NCBI GenBank assembly: GCA_000435835.1
Contig: FR883408.1
Location: 1-22,080, forward strand
Length of the DNA stretch: 22,080 nucleotides
Source of the DNA: Clostridium sp. CAG:221
GTDB lineage: Bacteria; Bacillota; Clostridia; Clostridiales; Clostridiaceae
Direction of reading: 5' to 3'
How positions within the stretch are numbered: position 1 is the stretch's first letter; every line of letters starts with the position of its first letter. The notes beneath the pieces are model-generated. The model was not told the DNA's origin. It worked only from the letters and a program-made list of their open reading frames with translations, and did no database searches. A program made the translations under genes and the position numbers. Below are positions 1-6,442 of the stretch, piece by piece.

Positions 1-63
<63 letters not shown>

Positions 64-64
64 T

Positions 65-103
65 AAAACCTACAAGTTAATCTTGTAGGTTTTTTATTTT
101 TTT
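65..103 (+). terminator. Rho-independent terminator after tRNA-Cys
   Basis: A perfect 12-bp stem (65-76 with 82-93, core CCTACAAG/CTTGTAGG) with a 5-nt loop is followed by a T-rich tract to 103. It directly follows the CCA end of the tRNA. Confidence 0.85.
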
Positions 104-119
104 CAAATAAAAAATTAAG

Positions 120-243
120 AATGATAAATGATGAGTGATGAATTAAGGTTGAAACTCGAAGAGTTTCTAAAAAAATATATTTTCTAAACTCCCAAAAGGA
201 GTTTATTCCACAATTCATAATTCACAATTCATAACTTATCATT
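120..243. repeat. MITE-like palindromic intergenic element
   Basis: A noncoding stretch bounded by inverted termini AATGATAA (120-127) and TTATCATT (236-243). Imperfect complementarity continues inward, through a run of gat/gaa-type words on the left and ttcataattcac-type words on the right. Inside are two short hairpins, GAAACTC-GAA-GAGTTTC (151-167) and AAACTCC-5 nt-GGAGTTT (186-204). The two hairpins can also pair with each other (161-166 with 186-191). No open frame is evident. The structure resembles small nonautonomous repeats scattered in clostridial intergenic DNA, but only one copy is visible here. Confidence 0.4.
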
Positions 244-261
244 ATAAAAAGTTATTCACAT

Positions 262-316
262 AAAAACAAAACATATCCACAGGCTTGCAAGAGTTTTGTG
301 TGGATATGTTTTTTGT
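262..316. terminator. Bidirectional terminator between tRNA-Cys and corA
   Basis: A 14-bp stem (268-281 with 299-312, core ACATATCCACA/TGTGGATATGT) has a 17-nt loop. It is flanked by T-rich DNA on the plus side (TTTTTGTTTT) and, read on the minus strand, by GTTTTGTTTTTA. It is placed to end the minus-strand corA transcript and any readthrough from the tRNA. Confidence 0.6.
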
Positions 317-390
317 TTTGGAAAGGCATATATTTTGATTAATAATATTATATGCAGAAGAAAAATATATATTAAAAAATAATAATTAAA

Positions 391-1341
391 TTAATTGAAC
401 ATATCTTTCTTATATAATAAAATAGCAGCTCCACCAGTTAGTAGAAGAGTAAAGATTATAATGGCATTAAAAGCCCCAGGGTTGCTTTCCATGTTGCCAG
501 GGAAAGGAACATTCATACCAAAGATCCCTCCTATTATAGTTGGAATAGCCATTAATATAGTAACAGAAGCAAGAACTTTCATTACTATATTAAGATTATT
601 AGAAATTACAGAAGCAAAAAAGTCCATTGTACTGGCAAGTATATTACTATATATATCAGTCATTTCAATAGCTTGTTTATTTTCAATTATTACATCTTCT
701 AAAACATCTTGATCTTCTTCATATTTTTGCATTATTTCTAACTTAAGCATCTTTTCTAAGGTTATTTCATTGGCCTTAAGGGATGTAGAGAAATAAACTA
801 AAGATTTCTCAAGTGAATGAAGTTGTATAAGTTCGCGATTCTTCATAGATTTATGCAATCTTTTTTCAATCATAAGACTCTTTTTATCTATTTGTCTAAG
901 ATAAATTAAGTAATAAGTTGAGATTCTATTTAAGATTTGCAGTATAAATCTAGATTTTTTATATGAAAAGAATGATTTAACACGTCCGTTAATAAAGTCT
1001 GTAAGTATTCTACTATTTTTCAAGCATATAGTAATTATCTGCTTTTCAGTATGAATTATTGCCAGTGGATATGTATCATAAGTCAGAGAATTATCCTCCA
1101 TTTCTGTAAAGGGAATATCTACTACTACTAGTGTACAGTTATCTTCAAAATCTATACGAGAAGTTTCTTCATCATCTAGAGGTGCCCTTAAAAAATTAAG
1201 AGGTACTCCAGTCTTTTTAGATACTAATATAAGTTCTTCCTCAGAAGGGGCAACAATATTAATCCAGCATCCTGGTTCAATAGAATCTAAAGCTTTTAAT
1301 GTTGAATCAGATTCGCTTAAGCTTTTATATATTTGAATCAT
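391..1341 (-). CDS. corA: CorA-family divalent cation (Mg2+) transporter
   Basis: A 316-residue member of the CorA/MIT family, a pentameric inner-membrane channel for Mg2+ or other divalent cations. The first ~245 residues form the cytoplasmic domain, rich in long charged helices (about 150-225). Two C-terminal membrane segments follow, about 252-274 and 290-310. The family signature GMN is at 275-277 (context FGMNVPFPG), at the end of the first membrane segment. The usual MPEL loop sequence after it is not kept. The short basic tail KKDMFN fits a cytoplasmic C terminus. The ATG start is preceded by GGAGG at good spacing. It is probably monocistronic: a terminator for the upstream gene lies between the two, and a possible extended -10 is at 1376-1384. 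CorA fold is certain; the ion transported is inferred. Confidence 0.92.
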   Translation of the reverse strand: MIQIYKSLSESDSTLKALDSIEPGCWINIVAPSEEELILVSKKTGVPLNFLRAPLDDEETSRIDFEDNCTLVVVDIPFTEMEDNSLTYDTYPLAIIHTEKQIITICLKNSRILTDFINGRVKSFFSYKKSRFILQILNRISTYYLIYLRQIDKKSLMIEKRLHKSMKNRELIQLHSLEKSLVYFSTSLKANEITLEKMLKLEIMQKYEEDQDVLEDVIIENKQAIEMTDIYSNILASTMDFFASVISNNLNIVMKVLASVTILMAIPTIIGGIFGMNVPFPGNMESNPGAFNAIIIFTLLLTGGAAILLYKKDMFN

Positions 1342-1375
1342 AAATAACCTCCAGAAACATGTTAATTTTATTTAT

Positions 1376-1384
1376 AGTATAACA
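1376..1384 (-). promoter_or_regulatory. Candidate extended -10 promoter of corA
   Basis: Read on the minus strand, TGTTATACT matches the extended -10 form TGnTATAnT. It lies 35 nt upstream of the corA start codon and just past the terminator of the preceding gene. No good -35 hexamer is seen. Confidence 0.4.
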
Positions 1385-1404
1385 TAATAAAATTTTCCGG
1401 TATA

Positions 1405-1442
1405 TAAAAAGAGACTTAAGGAAGGAATGCTTAAGCCTCTTT
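1405..1442 (-). terminator. Terminator after the M20-like gene
   Basis: On the minus strand, a stem of 13 positions with one mismatch (1430-1442 with 1408-1420, core CTTAAG/CTTAAG) and a 9-nt loop is followed by TTTTTATATA. It separates the amidohydrolase-like gene from corA. Confidence 0.8.
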
Positions 1443-1447
1443 AATAG

Positions 1448-2605
1448 TTATTTAAAAGTATTAAAAAATTCGTTTTTAACTTCAGCTAAAAGATCACTTT
1501 TTTCAATTAAATCAAAAGCAGTAGATGCTAGAGCAGCAGAAGCTTTAATACATTGATCCATAGCAAATTTACTAATGGTGGAATCAGCAAAGTCTTTAGA
1601 TCCGTATTTGATAGATGAGTCTTCTGTAATTCTATAATAAGGATGTATGCAAGGAACTTTTCTGCTTACAGCTCCAATACTTAAGCCTGAACGAACATTT
1701 TTTGGAGCACCTATAGTTATTTCACCATTTTCTTTTAAGTTATGACTGAAGAGTCTATTTAAAGTACGATTAGTAAGCAACTCTTCGTTTGGAGGCTCAT
1801 ATAAAGAAATGGTATGTTTAACATGAATGAGATTTGAAACATCTTTAACTATTTCTCTTAGCTTATTTTCTGCTAAAGTAGCCATTTCAGTATCGTTGGC
1901 TCTTATATAAAATTTAGCTTCACTTTCTAACGGTAGCATTAGAGGGGTATATCCACCTTGAGAAAGTATTGAATTTATTTCTACTCCCTTAGGAAATCCC
2001 TTTAAAAGAGCATTTAATATATTAAACGTTAAAAGCACTGCATCAAGGGAAGTATAAACATCATTATTTAAAAAGCTTAATCCGCTATTACCTATAAAGT
2101 TAATCTTTAATGGAATAATTGCTGAAGATGTTCCACTTTCACATGTAGTTAAATCAGGATGAGCCATCATTACTATATCTATATCATCAAAAACACCTTG
2201 CTTAACCATTATTGATTTCGTTCCACCTAGATATTCACCAGGACAGCCAATTAGTATTGATGTTCCTCCTACTTTATCAATAACGCTTCCTAAAGCTAAG
2301 GAAGCTGCAATAGAGGTAGTTGCTACAAGATTATGTCCTGTAATATGTCCATCTTCAGGTACAGCATCATACTCGCATAAGAAGCATATCTTAGGATATC
2401 CATTTCCTTTGCTGGCATAGAAAGATGTTTCCAAGTCTAAAAATTTTTTTTGTATATTAAAATTATGATTACTTAAAAAATTAGTTATATAATCATAGGA
2501 TTTAAATTCTTTATAACTAGGTTCAGGATTAGTATATAAATATTTGTTTAATTCAAAAAGTTCATCATAATGCCCATGTAAATAGCTTATTATTTCCTGT
2601 TTCAT
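1448..2605 (-). CDS. M20-family amidohydrolase-like protein, metal site degenerate
   Basis: This 385-residue protein has the M20 amidohydrolase/aminoacylase layout, closest to the AbgB/PM20D2 type: an N-terminal catalytic half, an inserted dimerisation domain (about 165-260), and a C-terminal catalytic segment with VPCIHPYYRI near 318-326. Landmarks are NPE (26-28), CEYDAVPEDGHITGHN (77-92), GCPGEYLGG (120-128) and MMAHP (146-150). Several residues normally used by the family are changed. The Cys of the GHACGHN motif is Thr89, the second Glu of the AEE motif is Tyr125, and the His of the GKAAHA motif in the dimerisation domain is not present (GNSGLSF, 172-178). His91, Glu124 and His149 remain. 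The family would hydrolyse an N-acyl or amide bond of an amino-acid conjugate; activity here is doubtful. The ATG start has GGAGGAG upstream. No partner gene suggests a substrate. Confidence 0.8.
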   Translation of the reverse strand: MKQEIISYLHGHYDELFELNKYLYTNPEPSYKEFKSYDYITNFLSNHNFNIQKKFLDLETSFYASKGNGYPKICFLCEYDAVPEDGHITGHNLVATTSIAASLALGSVIDKVGGTSILIGCPGEYLGGTKSIMVKQGVFDDIDIVMMAHPDLTTCESGTSSAIIPLKINFIGNSGLSFLNNDVYTSLDAVLLTFNILNALLKGFPKGVEINSILSQGGYTPLMLPLESEAKFYIRANDTEMATLAENKLREIVKDVSNLIHVKHTISLYEPPNEELLTNRTLNRLFSHNLKENGEITIGAPKNVRSGLSIGAVSRKVPCIHPYYRITEDSSIKYGSKDFADSTISKFAMDQCIKASAALASTAFDLIEKSDLLAEVKNEFFNTFK

Positions 2606-2743
2606 AAATACTCCTCCATTAAATCTATTAATATTATTATTTTTCCTTAAACAATATAAAATATTTATAAAAAAGTAGTATTGATTGAATAAATTCTTTT
2701 AATGTGGAAAGGAATATAATATAAAAACAATGGAGGGATATAT

Positions 2744-2947
2744 ATGGTAATTAAAAACAAAGATATTATTAAAAATAATAAAAAATGTATAGTATGTGAT
2801 GATAATTGTAGTGGAGGAAAAGTAACTATTTTGGGAAGTTGTATTTGCAACGAGTGTTTAGATAAAATTACAATTATGGATATGGACAATCCTCAATACT
2901 ATAAGATTAAAGAAAAAATAAAAAATAAACTTATAAAGTATTTATAA
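2744..2947 (+). CDS. gin: Gin/CsfB-like zinc-ribbon anti-sigma factor
   Basis: This 67-residue protein has two CxxC knuckles (Cys15/18 and Cys35/38), separated by a short segment with VTILGSCIC, and ends in a Lys-rich helix around a YY(KI)KEKIKNK segment. The pattern C-x2-C...ILG-x-(FC)IC-x2-C, a Tyr, then ik-rich tail, is that of Gin (CsfB), the forespore protein that holds sigma-G (and sigma-E) inactive during sporulation. Extra cysteines are at 22 and 33. Position supports the call: in Bacillus csfB stands just before the tmk-darA-holB-ricT cluster, and the same cluster follows here. GGAGGG lies 6 nt before the ATG. A TATAAT at 2715-2720 may be a -10, but there is no clear -35 and no convincing sigma-F promoter. 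Function is inferred from motif and synteny. Confidence 0.72.
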   Translation: MVIKNKDIIKNNKKCIVCDDNCSGGKVTILGSCICNECLDKITIMDMDNPQYYKIKEKIKNKLIKYL

Positions 2948-2993
2948 TTAAAAATACTATACATTAATAGTGCTTTATAGTAAGATAATTATG

Positions 2994-3049
2994 ACTCATT
3001 TTTATACAGTTTATAGATAATTGTATAAATATATGAGTTATTTTTATTT
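2994..3049 (+). terminator. Probable terminator after gin
   Basis: An AU-rich hairpin: ACTCAT (2994-2999) pairs with ATGAGT (3033-3038) and TTTATACA (3001-3008) with TGTATAAA (3022-3029), followed by TATTTTTATTT. Low GC in the stem lowers confidence. Confidence 0.5.
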
Positions 3050-3102
3050 GTGATACTAATGACCATAATATAATGATATTAGTATATTTTCTGGAGGAAA
3101 TT

Positions 3103-3696
3103 ATGGGGAAGATATTTTGTTTAATGGGAAAAAGTAGCTCAGGAAAAGATACTATTTTTAAAGAAATAAGCAATATAAAAGAGCTAAAATTAAATCCAAT
3201 AGTTTTATATACTACTAGGCCTAAAAGAACTAATGAAACTAATGGTGTAGAATATTTCTTTATTAATGAAGATAAATTAGAGCAATTTAAAGACCAAGGA
3301 AAAATCATTGAATGTAGAAAATATGATACAGTACATGGTCCATGGTATTATTCAACAATAGATGATGGACAGATTGATTTGGAAAAAAGTAATTATATAG
3401 CTATTGTTACTTTAGAAGCATATAACAGTTTTAAAAGGTATTTTGGTACTGAAAAAGTTTATCCAATATATATAAACATAGAAGATGGATTAAGGCTTGA
3501 AAGAGCATTAACAAGAGAAAGAAATCAAAAAAATCCAGACTATAATGAGTTATGTAGAAGATTTTTAGCAGATTCTGCTGATTTTAGTGTTGAGAAGCTT
3601 AAAGAATCAGATGTGAATAAAGAATATATAAACATAGACTTACAACAATGCATAGAAGATATAATAAGAGATATAAAGAGAGAAATGCAAAGCTAA
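3103..3696 (+). CDS. Guanylate-kinase-like nucleotide kinase
   Basis: A 197-residue P-loop kinase of the guanylate kinase fold, which would transfer phosphate from ATP to (d)GMP. The P-loop is GKSSSGKDT (9-17), with Asp in the usual Ser/Thr position after Lys. The GMP-binding segment is YTTRPKRTNETNGVEYFF (36-53), close to the family STRxPRxGExxGxxYxF. HGPWYYST (78-85) and RERALTRER-type arginines (131-140) match the lid region. The ATG at 3103 is chosen because GGAGG (3093-3097) sits 5 nt before it; an in-frame ATG at 3073 lies upstream of that site and is unlikely. The gene occupies the slot held by tmk in Bacillus. It may be a paralogue of a main gmk elsewhere, so I give no symbol. A TATAAT is at 3069-3074. 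Confidence 0.82.
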   Translation: MGKIFCLMGKSSSGKDTIFKEISNIKELKLNPIVLYTTRPKRTNETNGVEYFFINEDKLEQFKDQGKIIECRKYDTVHGPWYYSTIDDGQIDLEKSNYIAIVTLEAYNSFKRYFGTEKVYPIYINIEDGLRLERALTRERNQKNPDYNELCRRFLADSADFSVEKLKESDVNKEYINIDLQQCIEDIIRDIKREMQS

Positions 3697-3737
3697 AAAA
3701 TTAAGCTTTGCATTTCTCTTAAATTTTATATTTTTAA
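3679..3737 (+). terminator. Terminator after the GMK-like gene
   Basis: A perfect 16-bp stem (3679-3694 with 3704-3719, core AAATGCAAAGCT/AGCTTTGCATTT) is followed by an AT-rich tract with TTTTATATTTTT. The stop codon of the gene lies at the top of the left arm. Confidence 0.75.
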
Positions 3738-3794
3738 TTATTTGTATAAAATAGAAAAATATAGGCATATTAATAAAAAGAAAATAAATGTATG

Positions 3795-3823
3795 TTGAAA
3801 GTTAATAATATATTATTAACTAG
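3795..3823 (+). promoter_or_regulatory. Palindromic operator-like site in the darA promoter region
   Basis: GTTAATAATATATTATTAAC (3801-3820) is a perfect palindrome; the flanking A3800 and T3821 extend it to 22 bp. It abuts a -35-like TTGAAA (3795-3800) and covers the spacer up to a weak -10-like TAACTA (3817-3822). A second -10-like TATAAT is at 3842-3847. The position fits an operator for a dimeric regulator ahead of darA-holB-ricT. Without a T-tract it is not an obvious terminator. Confidence 0.45.
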
Positions 3824-3876
3824 GTAGATATTATGATAAAATATAATAAAGAGGATTGAAAATGAGGTGGTTATTT

Positions 3877-4206
3877 ATGAAATTGGTCTTAGCTATAGTA
3901 CAGGATGATGATGCATTAGATTTAATTGAAGAGTTAAATGATAAGGGATTTAGGGTAACAAAATTAGCAACAACAGGCGGATTTTTAAAATCAGGAAATA
4001 CCACATTAATGATTGGTGTAGAAATTGATAAAGTAGATATAGTAATAAACATTATTGAGGAAGTCTGCAAGAGGAGAAAACAAGTAGTATCAACACAACC
4101 AGGATTATCAGGAGAAAGTGGTATGTATATGCCTTTTCCTTTAGAAGTTGAAGTTGGTGGAGCTACTGTTTTTGTAATTGATGTAGATAAGTTTGTAAAG
4201 ATATAA
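3877..4206 (+). CDS. darA: DarA, PII-like cyclic di-AMP receptor
   Basis: This 109-residue protein belongs to the DarA/PstA (YaaQ) family, trimeric PII-like cytosolic proteins that bind c-di-AMP. The start MKLVLAIVQDDDALDLIEEL and the ligand segment FRVTKLATTGGFLKSGNTTLMIG (25-47) are diagnostic; the T-loop region (about 68-90) includes TQPGLSGESGMYMPFP, and EVGGATVFV closes the core. The ATG at 3877 is chosen because the Shine-Dalgarno GAGGTGG (3864-3870) stands 6 nt before it and gives the usual family length; TTG 3856 and ATG 3862 would start in or before that site. It lies 20 nt upstream of holB, probably in one operon with ricT. The yaaR gene found between them in Bacillus is absent. What DarA does after binding c-di-AMP is not well established. 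Confidence 0.93.
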   Translation: MKLVLAIVQDDDALDLIEELNDKGFRVTKLATTGGFLKSGNTTLMIGVEIDKVDIVINIIEEVCKRRKQVVSTQPGLSGESGMYMPFPLEVEVGGATVFVIDVDKFVKI

Positions 4207-4226
4207 AAATAAAAAGAGGTGCTTTA

Positions 4227-5159
4227 ATGAGAAATTTTGTTGGACACAGTAGTCTTATAGAAAATTTTAAAAATAGATGTAGTAATGGAAATCTTTCTCA
4301 TGCACAACTTATTTCAGGTGAAGATGGTATAGGAAAAAGTATACTAGCAGAAATATTAGGCAAGTTGATTTTAAATGGCGATTTAAATAGGGAATATGTA
4401 GATATAATCAATTATAAGCCTAGTAAAGCTTCTTTTGGGGTGGATGATGTAAGGGAGATTATTGATGAAGTAAATAAAAAACCTTTTGAAGGTGATAAAA
4501 AAGTTATTATTATTCATCAAGGAAATAAACTTACAATTCAAGCACAAAATGCATTATTAAAAACTATAGAAGAACCTCCAACAGAAGTATACATAATAAT
4601 TTTATGTGAAAGTTTAGAATTAATTTTAGATACTATTAAATCTAGATGCGAAATATATAAATTAACACCTTTAACAAAAGATGAGCTATATAAATATATA
4701 GCAATAAAAGGATATGATTATAGTGAGGAAGAAAAATCATCAGCAATAGCTTTTAGTGAAGGAATACCTGGAAGAATAGATAGATACTTTAGTGATACAG
4801 AATTACAGGAGCTGAGAGATAAGATTGTGGACTTGCTTTTACAATTGACTAATAATGAAATAGAAGCAATTTTAGAAAAGGAAGAGCAATTGGTTTCATA
4901 TAAACAAAATAAAGAGGAAGTAATAAATGTATTATCTTCATTTATAAGAGACATATTAGTTAACAAAGAAGTATATAATGAAAATTTAATTATAAATAGA
5001 GACAAAATCAAGGAAATAGAAAGATTAACTAATGAAATGTCTTTTAAAAAACTAAATAAAATGCTATTAGGTCTGCAGGAAGCCAGAAAGAATATTAAAA
5101 ATAATGTTAGTTGGGCAATGACTGTAAGAATAATGCTTATGGACTTTATGGAGGGTTAA
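4227..5159 (+). CDS. holB: DNA polymerase III delta-prime subunit
   Basis: A 310-residue AAA+ clamp-loader subunit that works with DnaX and HolA to place the beta clamp on DNA. Walker A is GEDGIGKS (31-38); the segment AQNALLKTIEEPP (106-118) and the arginine-finger motif SRC (139-141) are well kept. The four-Cys zinc module usual between Walker A and the AQNALL segment in many HolB/DnaX proteins is missing: the interval 45-75 has no Cys and is short. The C-terminal helical collar (about 190-310) is divergent, as is common for this subunit. The ATG follows an AAAGAGGTG site. The last codons contain the ribosome binding site of ricT, with 1 nt between the genes, so the two are probably translationally coupled. 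Confidence 0.9.
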   Translation: MRNFVGHSSLIENFKNRCSNGNLSHAQLISGEDGIGKSILAEILGKLILNGDLNREYVDIINYKPSKASFGVDDVREIIDEVNKKPFEGDKKVIIIHQGNKLTIQAQNALLKTIEEPPTEVYIIILCESLELILDTIKSRCEIYKLTPLTKDELYKYIAIKGYDYSEEEKSSAIAFSEGIPGRIDRYFSDTELQELRDKIVDLLLQLTNNEIEAILEKEEQLVSYKQNKEEVINVLSSFIRDILVNKEVYNENLIINRDKIKEIERLTNEMSFKKLNKMLLGLQEARKNIKNNVSWAMTVRIMLMDFMEG

Positions 5160-5160
5160 A

Positions 5161-6072
5161 ATGATTAAAGTTATAGGAGTACGATTTAAGAAAGCTGGTA
5201 AGATATATTATTTTGATCCAGCAGGTTTAGATATAGAAAAAGGAAATTTTGTAGTGGTAGAAACAGCTAGAGGAATAGAATTTGGAGAATGTGTAATTGG
5301 TTTAAAAGAAATAAATGAAAATGATGTAATTGCACCTTTAAAAAGCGTATTAAGAGTTGCTACAGATAGTGATATAGAAAAACATAATCAAAATAAGGAA
5401 AAGGAAAAAGATGCTTTTAGTATATGCTTAAAAAAGATAGTTGAACATAAGCTTACTATGAAACTTATAGATGTGGAATATACTTTTGATAATAATAAGG
5501 TAATATTTTATTTCACAGCAGATGGAAGAGTTGACTTTAGAGAGTTGGTAAAAGATCTTGCTACAATCTTTAAGACACGTATTGAACTTAGACAGATAGG
5601 TGTAAGGGATGAAGCTAAGATGCTTGGAGGGCTTGGACCTTGTGGTAGACCAATGTGCTGTTCAACATTCTTAGGAGACTTTGCTTCTGTATCAATAAAA
5701 ATGGCTAAAGAACAAAATTTATCACTAAATCCAACCAAGATATCAGGAATATGTGGAAGATTAATGTGCTGTTTAAATTATGAGCAAAGTACATATGAAG
5801 ATATTAGAAAGAGAATTCCAAAGGTAGGTTCTATTGTAAAAACAGAAGGTGGAACTGGTGTGGTAGTTTCTAATAATATAATTAAAGAAAGTGTAAAAGT
5901 AAAATTAAGATGTAAAAAGACTGAAGAGGAAGTATTAGAAGATTATAAGATTGAAAATATTGAACTTGTAGAAGGAAGCTATGAAGATTCAGTTGAAGAT
6001 TCAGATATTAAATTAGAAGTTACATCAGAAGAAGATAGAAAATTAATGAAAGATTTAATGAAAGATATATAA
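5161..6072 (+). CDS. ricT: RicT (YaaT), PSP1-domain Fe-S regulator of RNA processing
   Basis: A 303-residue PSP1-domain protein. In Bacillus RicT works with RicA and RicF as the Y-complex, which carries iron-sulfur clusters and steers RNase Y-dependent mRNA maturation; it also affects sporulation and competence. The PSP1 domain spans about 55-145. The Cys motifs GGLGPCGRPMCC (156-167) and GICGRLMCCLNYE (196-208) give Cys161, 166, 167, 198, 203 and 204, the expected cluster ligands. An acidic C-terminal tail follows 260. GGAGGG (5150-5155) inside the 3' end of holB serves as ribosome binding site. RicA and RicF are not in this window. Confidence 0.92.
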   Translation: MIKVIGVRFKKAGKIYYFDPAGLDIEKGNFVVVETARGIEFGECVIGLKEINENDVIAPLKSVLRVATDSDIEKHNQNKEKEKDAFSICLKKIVEHKLTMKLIDVEYTFDNNKVIFYFTADGRVDFRELVKDLATIFKTRIELRQIGVRDEAKMLGGLGPCGRPMCCSTFLGDFASVSIKMAKEQNLSLNPTKISGICGRLMCCLNYEQSTYEDIRKRIPKVGSIVKTEGGTGVVVSNNIIKESVKVKLRCKKTEEEVLEDYKIENIELVEGSYEDSVEDSDIKLEVTSEEDRKLMKDLMKDI

Positions 6073-6150
6073 AAATTCTAATAATTAAAAGAAAATAATA
6101 ATAATATTTAACATTTATATGATAAAACCACAAAGCTTGTCTTTATATAC

Positions 6151-6178
6151 TTGCAATGAATAAGGGATATGATAAAAT
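6151..6178 (+). promoter_or_regulatory. Candidate sigma-A promoter of the ferredoxin gene
   Basis: TTGCAA (6151-6156), a 16-bp spacer and TAAAAT (6173-6178) lie 39 nt before the ferredoxin start codon. Confidence 0.5.
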
Positions 6179-6216
6179 AGATATGTAGAGTTATTAAATA
6201 ATGGAGGTGTTTTTAA

Positions 6217-6387
6217 ATGGCTTTTTCAATTCAAGATTCATGCATTAGCTGTGGTGCTTGTGCTGCAGAATGTCCAGTAGATGCTATATCTCAAGGAGAT
6301 ACTCAGTTCGAAATAAACGCTGATGTTTGTATTGATTGTGGTAACTGTGCAAATGTTTGTCCAGTTGGTGCACCAGTTCAAGAATAG
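6217..6387 (+). CDS. Clostridial 2[4Fe-4S] ferredoxin
   Basis: A 56-residue ferredoxin, translated MAFSIQDSCISCGACAAECP and onward. Two cluster-binding motifs of the form CxxCxxCxxxCP are present, CISCGACAAECP (9-20) and CIDCGNCANVCP (38-49), related by internal duplication. This is the low-potential electron carrier of clostridial pyruvate:ferredoxin oxidoreductase and hydrogenase, cytosolic and usually abundant. The ATG has GGAGGTG (6203-6209) upstream, and the gene has its own candidate promoter and a strong terminator, so it is a single-gene unit between ricT and a convergent minus-strand gene. Length and motif spacing are typical; nothing appears truncated. Confidence 0.97.
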   Translation: MAFSIQDSCISCGACAAECPVDAISQGDTQFEINADVCIDCGNCANVCPVGAPVQE

Positions 6388-6394
6388 TGTGGGG

Positions 6395-6427
6395 GAGAGA
6401 TATCTAAGAAGATATCTCTTTTATTTT
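6395..6427 (+). terminator. Terminator after ferredoxin
   Basis: A 9-bp stem AGAGATATC/GATATCTCT (6396-6404 with 6411-6419) with a 6-nt loop is followed by TTTATTTTAT. It also stands in the converging path of the minus-strand gene that ends at 6443. Confidence 0.85.
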
Positions 6428-6442
6428 ATATAAAAACAGATT

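Noticed and set aside
2665..2889. 74-codon minus-strand frame overlapping gin
   Set aside because: Hydrophobic, low-complexity translation without a ribosome binding site; it overlaps a well-supported Gin-like gene on the other strand.
3073..3102. Upstream in-frame ATG for the GMK-like gene
   Set aside because: The ribosome binding site GGAGG lies downstream of it, directly before the ATG at 3103, where the kinase fold begins (MGKIFCLMGK).
3856..3876. Earlier TTG (3856) and ATG (3862) starts for darA
   Set aside because: They would place the GAGGTGG Shine-Dalgarno inside the gene and add residues not found in DarA; ATG 3877 gives the usual 109 residues.
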